64,000 nucleotides of DNA from Desulfosporosinus sp. Its GTDB lineage: Bacteria > Bacillota > Desulfitobacteriia > Desulfitobacteriales > Desulfitobacteriaceae. Positions within the stretch are counted from its first letter, which is position 1. The number at the start of each line of letters is the position of its first letter. The notes beneath the pieces were generated by a model. It was not told the origin of the DNA. It saw only the letters and a program-made list of their open reading frames with translations, and ran no database searches. The stretch lies in the NCBI GenBank assembly GCA_031292055.1, contig JARLHV010000091.1, forward strand, positions 22,783 to 86,782, read 5' to 3'. Positions 42,515 to 51,077 of this stretch are shown here, piece after piece. A program made the translations under genes and the position numbers.

Positions 42515-43678
42515 ATGGCTTCGTGTGTGCGTGTTTTACATTGTGCCGGATTTCGCTTGGACAGTCCCGCGTGGGAAGGGCCGGAGGAATGGGTTGCTCA
42601 GCGTAATCAAGATTTGTGGCGAACGTTTGATGCTGTTCTCTCGCTTTGCCGATCGGAAAAAATAGATTTGCTTTTAGTGGCCGGAAATTTATTCGAACAA
42701 GAGTATGTGCGCCAGGAGACAGTTGAGCGGGTGGCCAAATCATTTGCCAAATTGGAGGAGACGAAAATTTTTATAGCTCCGGGAGAAAGAGATCCGCTGG
42801 TTATGACCTCTGCTTACCGCCTAGCCGTATGGCCGAGTAATGTACATATATTTTTCGCTGGTCTCAACAGTGTAAAAATTTCTTCTCCAGACGTCACAGT
42901 CTATGGAGCGGGATGGACGGCCTATCGTCAAGAAGAACCCTTCCTTGACGGTTTTCAGACTGCAAGAGACGGAACCCTTCAGCTTATGCTTCTGCATGCT
43001 GAGGTGGACTCAGTCAAGAAGTCCGAAAAGTTTATTGCTATTATGCCCGAGCAGATTGCTGCAAGTGGTTTGAGTTACCTGGCCTTGGGGCATCAGGAGG
43101 TGTGGAGCGGGATCCGGCAAGAGGGAGGAACATTTTGGGCTGATTGTGGTTCGCCCGAAGCCAGAGGCTTTCGAGAGAGCGGGCCGCATGGTGTGCTTGT
43201 GGGGGAGATTGAGAAAGAATCTGTCCGGTTGGAATTCAGGGAACTGGGACAGCGTCGTTATATCGAAAAAACTCTAGCGATTCAATCCGATTGGGAAGCC
43301 TTTGCTGCGCAACTAGTAGCCAAAACGAGCAGCCAAGAACGCCAAAACAATTTATTTAGGATTACGGTGTCAGGTCCTTTACCGGAAGCAGAAGCAATTA
43401 TACCAGCCTTGCAGAACGTTTTAGCGCATAAGTTTCGCTACATCGAAGTTCTACCCTTGGAAGGGCGGCTAACCCAAGCAGAGCAAGATGTCACTGGAAC
43501 TGGGGAAGTAATGACTGGAACTGGGGAAGATTATCGTACTCTGACACGACTATTTGTCGATAAAATACAAGATCGCCTTGATCGAACAGAGAATACTGAG
43601 GCTTACGAACATTGGGTTCTAGTACAGAAAATCGGCCTGGCCGCACTAGGACAGGGACGAGAAGATGATGAGGATTGA
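42515..43678 (+). CDS. YhaO/SbcD-like metallophosphoesterase-fold protein, active site degenerate
   Basis: 387 aa with the layout of YhaO-type DNA-repair exonucleases and a partner ATPase just downstream. The expected metal motifs are altered: HAADLHLDSP reads HCAGFRLDSP (Asp and His lost), AGDLFD reads AGNLFE, GNHD reads GERD, and GHIH reads GHQE; LLHAEVD keeps one His. So it probably cannot bind two metals normally and may be a structural subunit. A short duplication (ACTGGAACTGGGGAAG-like, about 43493-43530) sits in the C-terminal part. It overlaps the next gene by 14 nt. Start ATG with GGTGAGGTGAAG upstream. Confidence 0.8.
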   Translation: MASCVRVLHCAGFRLDSPAWEGPEEWVAQRNQDLWRTFDAVLSLCRSEKIDLLLVAGNLFEQEYVRQETVERVAKSFAKLEETKIFIAPGERDPLVMTSAYRLAVWPSNVHIFFAGLNSVKISSPDVTVYGAGWTAYRQEEPFLDGFQTARDGTLQLMLLHAEVDSVKKSEKFIAIMPEQIAASGLSYLALGHQEVWSGIRQEGGTFWADCGSPEARGFRESGPHGVLVGEIEKESVRLEFRELGQRRYIEKTLAIQSDWEAFAAQLVAKTSSQERQNNLFRITVSGPLPEAEAIIPALQNVLAHKFRYIEVLPLEGRLTQAEQDVTGTGEVMTGTGEDYRTLTRLFVDKIQDRLDRTENTEAYEHWVLVQKIGLAALGQGREDDED

Positions 43679-46106
43679 ACGAATTATAAGCACGAATCTA
43701 ACTGGGGTGGGTGATGTTGACTTGACATTTCCTGTAGGTCCAGTTGTGCTTTTTTCTAAGGATAGTAGTCGCCAGAGGAGGCTTGGGACTCTACTTCTGA
43801 AACTATTTTATGATCTCAAGCAGCCTTCCGCTTCCAAAGTTCAAAGCTCTAAGGGCTTAGTGGAGGTGTGGCTGAGCGCGGAAAGTTCCGGTTTTCATAT
43901 TCGTCGGGAATTCAGTCAGCAGGCTGATGAACTGGAGTGGACCTCAACTCTGGAAATCGAGGCTGAAACTGGACAGCAAGTGTCCTTGCCGGAAACGATG
44001 ACCTTAGGTGACTATTTATTCCGGACAACGTTGCGAGCTTTTCGCGAGGGAGGAGTTTTGGAATGGCCAGAAAACAAGGATATCAACTATTTCTTCCGAC
44101 GTGTCCGCAACCTGCAGCAAGGTGGGGAGGAAGGACTCTCGCTGACTAAAGTGCGGGCTTCTATGGCAGGTGCTCAAAAGCGAGTGAAAGAACAGACGGA
44201 GAGTATGGCGCTGGTTAAGGCTGAGTATGATGCTCTGCGGCATGAATGGGAGGAAGCGCACCGCCTGCAAGAAAATGAACGCGTGCTGCGGATTGAACTC
44301 AAAAATCTGCAAGAAAAGGAGAAGATTTTAGCGGAGAAGATGTCTTACGCAACAAAAATACAAGAGCGCATAACAGTGCTTCGCCAAAACCCGGACTACC
44401 GAGAATTACGCCATCTCCAAAGTGAGTTAACCCAGTTGGAAGAACGTAGTCGGGACTCAGCAGCAACTTTGGCGGCGCTTACCCATGAACCGCAAGTGGA
44501 TTGGGCAGTGATTGAAGGCTTGCGTGAAGAGTGTCTGGATTGGGCAGGTCTGCAAGAACAAGTGGATCGTTTAGCCGCTAAAGCTCAAATGTTGGCACTG
44601 AAAATTTATGAAACGCAGAATTCTCTCCAAATGTCCGGATACCAAGGAGTGTCGAAAAACGAGGTTCAGCGTCTGCGCCGGGCAGAAGAGGAAAGGCAGG
44701 CGGCTCAGGAGGAACTAGAACTGAATAACTTATCCAGCGTAAAAAGTGAACTTGAGAAAATACAAATTGTAGGCACGAAAGAGATCGCCAAGCTTCAAAA
44801 TTTGGCGGTTATGGCAGGAGTAACTGAGGCCTCTAAATTTAAAATTGCGCAAAAAGAAAGGCATTGGGCACAGTGGCATGGCTCTAAAATTGGCAGTTTT
44901 CTTGACTGGGCGTTGCCGGAATTGTTAGGCTTGAAAAGTATTGGGGCAAGGCTTTCTTTGCGTCTTGCCAAATGCTATCAAACGTATCATGTCTCTAACT
45001 ATAAGGAATTCACAAACCAGCTCAAAGAATTTCATGACCAGCAGCAGCTGGTGAAACGATTGCAAATGGAGTTGGGGCAACTACAAGAAAAAGTTTATAG
45101 GGAGGAAAAACTACGTAAGCTAGTGGATTCTCGCACGAAAACCTTAGAACGAGCTTTTAGCACAGTTAATGTCGCTGATTTTCCGGCATGGCTGAACGGA
45201 TGGGAAGATCATCAGAGTAAAAAACACCAACTAGCCCTCTGGCGTGATGAGCTGCAGCTTGAATTGGAGCAGCAGCAGCTGGAAGAAAATAAGCTGGCAG
45301 CGTCCGTGGAACAACTGCGGGAGAAGTTGGGGAATTGGGAAACGCTGACAACAGACAGAGATGAAGTTCTAACAATGGTTATGAAGGTTGCCAGGCAACT
45401 GAGAGTGAAAGATGAGCTGGAAAAGGAAGTCGCCCTGTTTGCGCAGAGGTATTATGACCTACTCGGCGATCGAAAGCTAGAGCATCTCGCCAAGATCTTG
45501 GAACCCTTGGCGGATTTGGAACGAGAAACACTTCTTTCAGAGGAAGAAGGAATGACAGAACTGGCAGCAAGGCAAAAAGAACGGGCAGAAATTCGCCACC
45601 AACTGGAGGCTACCAAACAGAGTCTTCAGAACAGCCAGAAATTTACCTCGTTGTCCAGCTTGGAAAAGAAGATAGAGACAGTTAAACGGCAGTGGATGGC
45701 CTATGAAGACTTAAATGAGGCGTTGGATGACGCTCAGACCATGTTAGAAGCTTCCTGGCAGGAATGGAAAACTAAGTGCGAAAAGCCACTAAGAAGAGAG
45801 AAACAGTGGATTCTCAGCCAGATGCCCTCCTTATCGATCAAGGAGACAATCAAGAGCAAGGTGGGAGCAGGGCAAAGAGATTATTTTGCTTATCGTATGG
45901 CGAGCGCTCAGTTAGCCCTCGGCGCTAACCTTGAGCTACCGTTGCTCTTCTCAATAGGAGAAATGAATGAGGAACAAAGTATTTGGGAAGAGATTTCAGG
46001 ATATCTCCGTAAACTTTCACTTTCCAGGCAGGTGGTTCTTGTCACTTCGAATACCCAGCTGTGTCAGAAACTAGCGGCCAACAGCTGGCAAAGGATAGTG
46101 GTTTAG
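43665..46106 (+). CDS. YhaN/SbcC-like SMC-type coiled-coil protein, ATPase motifs degenerate
   Basis: 813 aa. Seen: N-terminal MMRIERIISTNLTGVGDVDL, as in RecF/SbcC/YhaN proteins; a long coiled coil from about 170 to 700; and a C-terminal head with VGAGQRDYFAYRMASAQLAL, corresponding to the signature helix 'LSxGTxDQLYLALRLA'. Where Walker A (GxNxxGKS) should be, it reads SKDSSRQRRLG, and the Walker B aspartates (LDDPF) are replaced in LPLLFSIGEMNEE. Nucleotide hydrolysis is therefore doubtful. Translationally coupled to the YhaO-like gene. Both partners look catalytically reduced, suggesting a retained structural complex. Confidence 0.8.
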   Translation: MMRIERIISTNLTGVGDVDLTFPVGPVVLFSKDSSRQRRLGTLLLKLFYDLKQPSASKVQSSKGLVEVWLSAESSGFHIRREFSQQADELEWTSTLEIEAETGQQVSLPETMTLGDYLFRTTLRAFREGGVLEWPENKDINYFFRRVRNLQQGGEEGLSLTKVRASMAGAQKRVKEQTESMALVKAEYDALRHEWEEAHRLQENERVLRIELKNLQEKEKILAEKMSYATKIQERITVLRQNPDYRELRHLQSELTQLEERSRDSAATLAALTHEPQVDWAVIEGLREECLDWAGLQEQVDRLAAKAQMLALKIYETQNSLQMSGYQGVSKNEVQRLRRAEEERQAAQEELELNNLSSVKSELEKIQIVGTKEIAKLQNLAVMAGVTEASKFKIAQKERHWAQWHGSKIGSFLDWALPELLGLKSIGARLSLRLAKCYQTYHVSNYKEFTNQLKEFHDQQQLVKRLQMELGQLQEKVYREEKLRKLVDSRTKTLERAFSTVNVADFPAWLNGWEDHQSKKHQLALWRDELQLELEQQQLEENKLAASVEQLREKLGNWETLTTDRDEVLTMVMKVARQLRVKDELEKEVALFAQRYYDLLGDRKLEHLAKILEPLADLERETLLSEEEGMTELAARQKERAEIRHQLEATKQSLQNSQKFTSLSSLEKKIETVKRQWMAYEDLNEALDDAQTMLEASWQEWKTKCEKPLRREKQWILSQMPSLSIKETIKSKVGAGQRDYFAYRMASAQLALGANLELPLLFSIGEMNEEQSIWEEISGYLRKLSLSRQVVLVTSNTQLCQKLAANSWQRIVV

Positions 46107-46798
46107 GTCGTAAGGGGAAACATATCGGCAAGCGTCCCATCCTGAACTTTTCCACAAGTTGCTTGATTGAGAAATACAGATATCTGGTCTGGGTCAAATC
46201 CCTGAACAGATTGCTTAGTCAAACCCGAGCCTGGAATATTGAGGTTTGTTGGTAAGATATAGCGTACCTTAAAACTAAGTATATCGTCAATCAGAGTCAT
46301 GATCAGCAAGCTTCCATCCTGAAAAAGAAAAATCCCCCCATTCGTATTGAAGGGAATCCTAGTGCCCGTTCCATCGATATAGATGGGGGGATTAGCCTCT
46401 CCAGAATGTTCTACTCTCCAAACGTATTCGGGTGTACTCGGCTCACTGACATCAAGCAACAATCCAAACCCATAAGAGATGATAATCCCACTTGCAGTTA
46501 CATATGTGATTCCATTCACCAGATTCACTGTTCCAGGTGGAGAGCCAATGCCTGCTAGAGATTCGAGCTTTAGAGCCTTTGTAGTATCACTTAGTTCGAT
46601 ACACGAATTCTGCGCTTGGAACTCTACGCACTCAGGTGGCTCTGGGCAGTAACTGTAAGCTGGCATCAATAGTTGCACCAGACCAGTAACTTTTGTGGCG
46701 ATCAAACTATTGATAGCTAGCTGTAAGGTTGTTGCCGTAAAGCTTGGGCTTGTGATGATTTCCGTCCTCGTTTCTACACGCAGATTTAGGTCTAACAT
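46103..46798 (-). CDS. Uncharacterised protein
   Basis: 231 aa, not recognised. Seen: no signal peptide; an N-terminal ALA/THR/LEU-rich segment with VETRTEIITSPSF; a cluster CPEPPECVEFQAQNSC with three Cys within 16 residues; and beta-rich glycine-containing stretches (GTVNLVNGITYVTASG) that recall a surface or spore-coat fold. Its 3' end overlaps the convergent YhaN-like gene by 4 nt. The GGGAGGT site is 15 nt before the ATG, somewhat far, so the start is less certain. Confidence 0.65.
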   Translation of the reverse strand: MLDLNLRVETRTEIITSPSFTATTLQLAINSLIATKVTGLVQLLMPAYSYCPEPPECVEFQAQNSCIELSDTTKALKLESLAGIGSPPGTVNLVNGITYVTASGIIISYGFGLLLDVSEPSTPEYVWRVEHSGEANPPIYIDGTGTRIPFNTNGGIFLFQDGSLLIMTLIDDILSFKVRYILPTNLNIPGSGLTKQSVQGFDPDQISVFLNQATCGKVQDGTLADMFPLTT

Positions 46799-46892
46799 CG
46801 AAATGTTTAGAACACCTCCCTTCGCACAATGTATTGTATGTCGAGTGGAGGACTTCGTGCCAGCGTTACAAACTCATTCCTGGTGGAAGATA

Positions 46893-48251
46893 TTATACAA
46901 TCGATTTTTCTAAAGTGCTTTGGATAGTTTCAAATCGTTTGCTTGCAATTCCTATGCCTTTGTATCTGAACCCGAGGCTATAAACCTTGCGGTATGGAAA
47001 AATATTGCGCGTATCGACGATTAGAGGGGTTCTCATCAAATGATAGATCTTCTCGAGGTCTAATTCTTTGAATTTAGGCCATTCCGTCATAACAATTAGA
47101 CAATCGGCGTTGCGCAAAGTATCCTCTATGTTCTTGGGAAAAACCACTCTTGAATTAAGAGGTTCTTCAATACTTTTTACAACTGGATCATAAACGTGGA
47201 TAAGGATTTTCGTATCCAATAATTTCTCAAGTAATTTCTCAAGTAAATGTACGGCGGGAGAGTTTCTGGTGTCGTTTGTACCTGCCTTGAAACTTAACCC
47301 CAAAACTGCTATTTTCTTACCTCTTACGTCTTGGAGTTCACTGATGACATAGTCGATAATATTAGAAATTTGCACTTCATTTCTTTCTAACACTGCTTTT
47401 AAAAGGGGCAACTCGGCATTGGCCTTACCAGCGAAGCTAATGAGTGATTTTAAATCCTTGGTAAGACAGGGTCCGCCAAAGCCAGGACCAGGGTTGAGGT
47501 AAAGTTCTCCTATGCGCTTATCCAACTTCATACCCTCAAGGATGGCGTGCACATCGGCGTTTACCTTTTCAGAAATTTCAGATATTTCGTTAATGAAGGA
47601 TATTCTCGTTGCCAAGTAGGCATTACAGGCATACTTAACCATTTCCGAGCTCCGAGTATCGGTAAGAACTATAGGTACATCAAAGCTCTGATACAACTCT
47701 TTCATAATAACCTCTGATGCGTAAACATCTACGCCAATCACGATCCTTTCGGGCTTCAGAAAATCTCTGACTGCATTCCCTTCCCTAAGAAATTCAGGAT
47801 TGGAAACGACATCAAAAGGAGTAAACCGGTTTTTTAGGTGGTCCTTAATTATCGTTCTTGCCATCTCACAAGTCCCCACAGGTGCGGTGCTTTTGATAAC
47901 AATTGTTCTGTAACTATCAATTTGATTGGCAACCAACTTAAGAGCTTGAACCAGATGGGAGAGGTCTGTTTCACCATTTTTGCCTTCGGGAGTACCGACT
48001 GCCAGCATAATAAGCTCGGATTTATTGACGGCTGTTTTGAGACAATTTGTGAAAACAATTTTATTTCGGTCGGTAGCTTCTTTAAGCAGTTCAGCAAGAC
48101 CTTCTTCATAGATGGGAAGTTCACCATTGTTTAAGGTCTCGATTTTCCGAAGGTCGGTGTCCATACAGATAACATTATTACCGTGTATTGCCAGGCCGAG
48201 TCCGGTAATCAGTCCTACATAACCAGTGCCTCCGATAATTGACACGTTCAT
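46893..48251 (-). CDS. ugd: UDP-glucose 6-dehydrogenase
   Basis: Oxidises UDP-glucose to UDP-glucuronate with two NAD+. Seen: 452 aa; GGTGYVGLITGLGLA Rossmann motif at the N-terminus; STAPVGT; PEFLREGNAV; the catalytic Cys in PGFGGPCLTKD near residue 265; and FKAGTNDTRNSPA in the C-terminal domain. It is 13 nt from the glycosyltransferase gene upstream, so the two form an operon; the product may be the sugar donor for that transferase. Confidence 0.95.
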   Translation of the reverse strand: MNVSIIGGTGYVGLITGLGLAIHGNNVICMDTDLRKIETLNNGELPIYEEGLAELLKEATDRNKIVFTNCLKTAVNKSELIMLAVGTPEGKNGETDLSHLVQALKLVANQIDSYRTIVIKSTAPVGTCEMARTIIKDHLKNRFTPFDVVSNPEFLREGNAVRDFLKPERIVIGVDVYASEVIMKELYQSFDVPIVLTDTRSSEMVKYACNAYLATRISFINEISEISEKVNADVHAILEGMKLDKRIGELYLNPGPGFGGPCLTKDLKSLISFAGKANAELPLLKAVLERNEVQISNIIDYVISELQDVRGKKIAVLGLSFKAGTNDTRNSPAVHLLEKLLEKLLDTKILIHVYDPVVKSIEEPLNSRVVFPKNIEDTLRNADCLIVMTEWPKFKELDLEKIYHLMRTPLIVDTRNIFPYRKVYSLGFRYKGIGIASKRFETIQSTLEKSIV

Positions 48252-48264
48252 TTTAAAACCCCCT

Positions 48265-49419
48265 TTAAGCCGTTTCGGAGAATTGACTTGAGCTTTTTTT
48301 TAGAACCGCGCCATAATCGACAATCAGTTGATCAAAGATCTTGCTCCAGGATTTCAAAGCTGAATGCTCCCTGGCATTGGCCGCCAGTCTTGCTTTGAGC
48401 TGCTTATCTTCAATCATCCGAATGATGGCCTTAGCAAAACTCTCAGTATTACGTGGAGTGCACATCAAACCATTGTAATTGTGAACGACGTTTTCCTTGA
48501 CGCCACCTGAATCGACTGCAATCACTGGTAATCCTGAAGCCATAGCCTCCAGGGCGACATTTCCGAAAGTTTCAGTGCTGGACGGGAAGACAAACACATC
48601 TGAGGAGGCATAGATTGCGGATAATTCCCTGTCTTTAAGATATCCCATAAACACTACATTAGCGTAGAAGCGTTCCTTTATTAACTTGGCATAAGGACCG
48701 TCGCCTACAAAGACAAATTGAACCTGATCAGCATAGCCAGAGTTGACGATTTCTATGCTGTCCAGCAATATATCAAGGTCCTTTTCAGCGGCCATCCTCC
48801 CAACATAAAGGAAAATCATCTTATTTTCCGCTTTAAGCTGGTACCTAAGATCCAGTCTTCTTTGGTTGGGGTTAAATTTGTCCCGGTCAATGCCTCTTGA
48901 CCAGATTTGCAGGTTCTCCAGACCTTTGCTTTCAAGAGTTTTTAACGTATCTTGAGACGGACAGAGATTAAGCTTGCTAAATCCGTGGAACCATTTCAAG
49001 AACCCCCAGATAATCTCCTCAAAATATTCCAGATTATAATACTTAAGGTAGACATCGAAATTAGTATGGAACGATGAAACGATTGGAATTCCTCTCTCCC
49101 TTGCATACCTCAGGCCTGCTAGACCTATCCCAAATGGGTCGGTAAGATGAATAATAGTTGGCTTGAATTTATCGGCTATTTGACAGAGATTGGCATACAG
49201 AGGGAGGGAAAGCCTGCATTCGGGATAAAAAGGCAGACTGATACTTTTAAACCTGGCAATCGGAGAGTTCGATGGGCTAATAATTTTTTCATCATAATAC
49301 GGAGCAAAAAACATGTGTTCGATGGCCCGATCTGTAAGATAAGTGCCTAGCTTTTCCAGCGTATTACTTACTCCGTTTATTTGGGGAAGGTAAGTATCAG
49401 TAAAATAGGCTATTCTCAT
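48265..49419 (-). CDS. Family 4 glycosyltransferase
   Basis: 384 aa GT-B transferase. Seen: MRIAYFTDTYLPQINGVSNT at the N-terminus, typical of the MgtA/SqdX/diacylglycerol-glycosyltransferase group; FLYVGRMAAEKDLDIL; and the donor-site EX7E region PSSTETFGNVALEAMASG. With UDP-glucose dehydrogenase next to it, glucuronosylation of a membrane lipid is a reasonable guess; a mannosyl or glucosyl transferase is also possible. Co-transcribed with ugd and the phospholipase-like gene. Confidence 0.9.
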   Translation of the reverse strand: MRIAYFTDTYLPQINGVSNTLEKLGTYLTDRAIEHMFFAPYYDEKIISPSNSPIARFKSISLPFYPECRLSLPLYANLCQIADKFKPTIIHLTDPFGIGLAGLRYARERGIPIVSSFHTNFDVYLKYYNLEYFEEIIWGFLKWFHGFSKLNLCPSQDTLKTLESKGLENLQIWSRGIDRDKFNPNQRRLDLRYQLKAENKMIFLYVGRMAAEKDLDILLDSIEIVNSGYADQVQFVFVGDGPYAKLIKERFYANVVFMGYLKDRELSAIYASSDVFVFPSSTETFGNVALEAMASGLPVIAVDSGGVKENVVHNYNGLMCTPRNTESFAKAIIRMIEDKQLKARLAANAREHSALKSWSKIFDQLIVDYGAVLKKSSSQFSETA

Positions 49420-49430
49420 CCAAATACCCC

Positions 49431-50021
49431 CTATACTGCGAATTTTAACTGGTTTTCAAGACACATTGATATCAGGGATACGCATACTAAGACACAGATA
49501 CTTATGGCATAAATTGCATCCCGAGCATAAGGCACGCGATTATCCTTAATGATGCTCCGATAGCGAGCATGGGCTGCCTCGATGCAGTTATGGAGGTTCG
49601 ATGCAGATAATTGAATATAGGTAGGTATCATTGAACTGTACAAGCTAATGACCTCTTGATTTCTTTTGAAATAGTAAAATTGACGAAACTCATAGAGATA
49701 ATGTCCTGTTTTTTCAGGCTGAAAGTATTCGGAATGGGCGTAACAAAAAAAGTCCGAAAGATAATGGGTGATGATACCCAACCTTTCGGAAAACTGTTTT
49801 AACCATCTTGAGGAGTGGTTGAACTTGAGAGTAGCGAGTTGCTCAATTTCAGCTTGTACAGACTCCAGAGCAGACTCTTTATAGTGAGGAAGAGAGGATG
49901 GTATAATATCAGGCTTGATATTACCGTATGTAAAGCTGAAGTTGTCTATTTTAAGGTTTAATTCTTTTTCTACGGCTTTACGAATAACTCGAGACAATTC
50001 TACATGCATCAGGATATTCAT
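49431..50021 (-). CDS. Zinc-dependent phospholipase C-like protein
   Basis: 196 aa. Seen: HVELSRVIRKAVEKEL, 'GNIKPDI' and PHYKES, then LGIITHYLSDFFCYAHSEYF, the His/Asp-rich motifs of the zinc phospholipase C / S1-P1 nuclease fold, and a C-terminal membrane segment (YAISICVLVCVSLISMCL). No N-terminal signal peptide, so it is probably a membrane-bound cytoplasmic or tail-anchored member. First gene of the ugd operon; together with the lipid-type glycosyltransferase this suggests lipid remodelling. Confidence 0.85.
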   Translation of the reverse strand: MNILMHVELSRVIRKAVEKELNLKIDNFSFTYGNIKPDIIPSSLPHYKESALESVQAEIEQLATLKFNHSSRWLKQFSERLGIITHYLSDFFCYAHSEYFQPEKTGHYLYEFRQFYYFKRNQEVISLYSSMIPTYIQLSASNLHNCIEAAHARYRSIIKDNRVPYARDAIYAISICVLVCVSLISMCLENQLKFAV

Positions 50022-50202
50022 CAGTCACCTCCGCGTAAAAGAATAGGAAAGAAGTAACTTTTCTCAGTGGTATGCAATAACTTTTTTCAATCCCCTCAGT
50101 TGTTATTATATTCGCTGTCTGTAAATTGCTAATTATAGTAAAGTAAACTCTTGGTTAATTTTGATTTTTTAGCTTTAACTAGTGGGCTTGTGAATCAAAA
50201 AA

Positions 50203-50235
50203 CCCTCCACGATGCTTATTCGTAGGAGGGCTTTT
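50203..50235 (-). terminator. Terminator of the 50250 gene
   Basis: CCCTCC/GGAGGG arms; read on the minus strand the hairpin is followed by a run of Ts (A tract at 50196-50202 on plus). Confidence 0.75.
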
Positions 50236-50249
50236 GTTCCGCAATTATA

Positions 50250-50519
50250 CTATGAATAATTCCCTGGATCATTAGTAACTCCGTATTGGACCTGAATTTC
50301 ATTGACCCGCGGTATCCATTCATGTAATCTTTCTTGTACTTCACTATCACTTACCTGATCAACTAACAACACTTGTTCTTCACTTAATTGTATCGCAATC
50401 TTATACTGATTATGCTGAGTGTCCGCACTAACCAAAATTCCTTCATAGGGTTCTTTAGTGTAGGGAACATTATTGAGAAAAGCAGCTTTGCTCATTATTT
50501 TGCCTTTAACACGGTCCAT
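50250..50519 (-). CDS. Small uncharacterised protein
   Basis: 89 aa, soluble, with KAAFLNNVPYTKEPYEGILV and an acidic amphipathic 'SEEQVLLVDQVSDSEVQERL' stretch. I do not recognise a family. ATG with AAGGAGG upstream, its own terminator downstream; a monocistronic gene. Confidence 0.7.
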   Translation of the reverse strand: MDRVKGKIMSKAAFLNNVPYTKEPYEGILVSADTQHNQYKIAIQLSEEQVLLVDQVSDSEVQERLHEWIPRVNEIQVQYGVTNDPGNYS

Positions 50520-50716
50520 TTTTACTACCTCCTTATAATATTATGCTAGAGCTAGCTTTCCCTGATTCGGATTTTTTATGTGATTGGTAAAGCTGTTTTT
50601 CGAATTTCATCACCTGACAGGCGGAAAGATTCTATGCATAGAAAAATACCACATTTCAAAAGCTATATATAGAGGAAACAGATAACTGTTTTAAGTAAAA
50701 GTGGAGGTGTTTCGCT

Positions 50717-50896
50717 GTGCGAGAATGGAAAGATTTAACCGAAGATGAGAAAGAGATTATTACAACGATGCAGATGCAGGGCATCACCCCTGAAGAACTG
50801 CTCCAAAGGATGCGTAACTCTGGGAGAATGAATGAACAAGCCATCGAAGGCTTGAAAAGGGCGCTTGATGATGTCAAACCGTTTCTTGTGCACTAG
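50717..50896 (+). CDS. Small helical protein (59 aa), below usual length cut-off
   Basis: GTG start preceded by GTGGAGGTG; reads MREWKDLTEDEKEIITTMQ, then MQGITPEELLQRMR and ends DVKPFLVH. Charged, helix-rich, ends shortly before a strong terminator. Codon use looks coding. No family recognised. Confidence 0.65.
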   Translation: MREWKDLTEDEKEIITTMQMQGITPEELLQRMRNSGRMNEQAIEGLKRALDDVKPFLVH

Positions 50897-50940
50897 GAAT
50901 TATTGGTTGTCCAACATTAGTTTTTAACATGTGTGCTACC

Positions 50941-50997
50941 GGCTCCTTTCCTCGTCAATGAAAGTCTAAGTTATTGATGAGGAAAAGAGCCTTTTTT
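50941..50997 (+). terminator. Strong intrinsic terminator
   Basis: GGCTCCTTTCCTCGTCAAT pairs with ATTGATGAGGAAAAGAGCC (few mismatches), then T6. It ends the 50717 transcript. Confidence 0.88.
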
Positions 50998-51077
50998 GTA
51001 TTGGGGAGAAAGGTAACAATTTAAGCCCTCTGGAATACCAATATCATAGCAAACTTCTGCAAAGGAGAAATTAGAGC

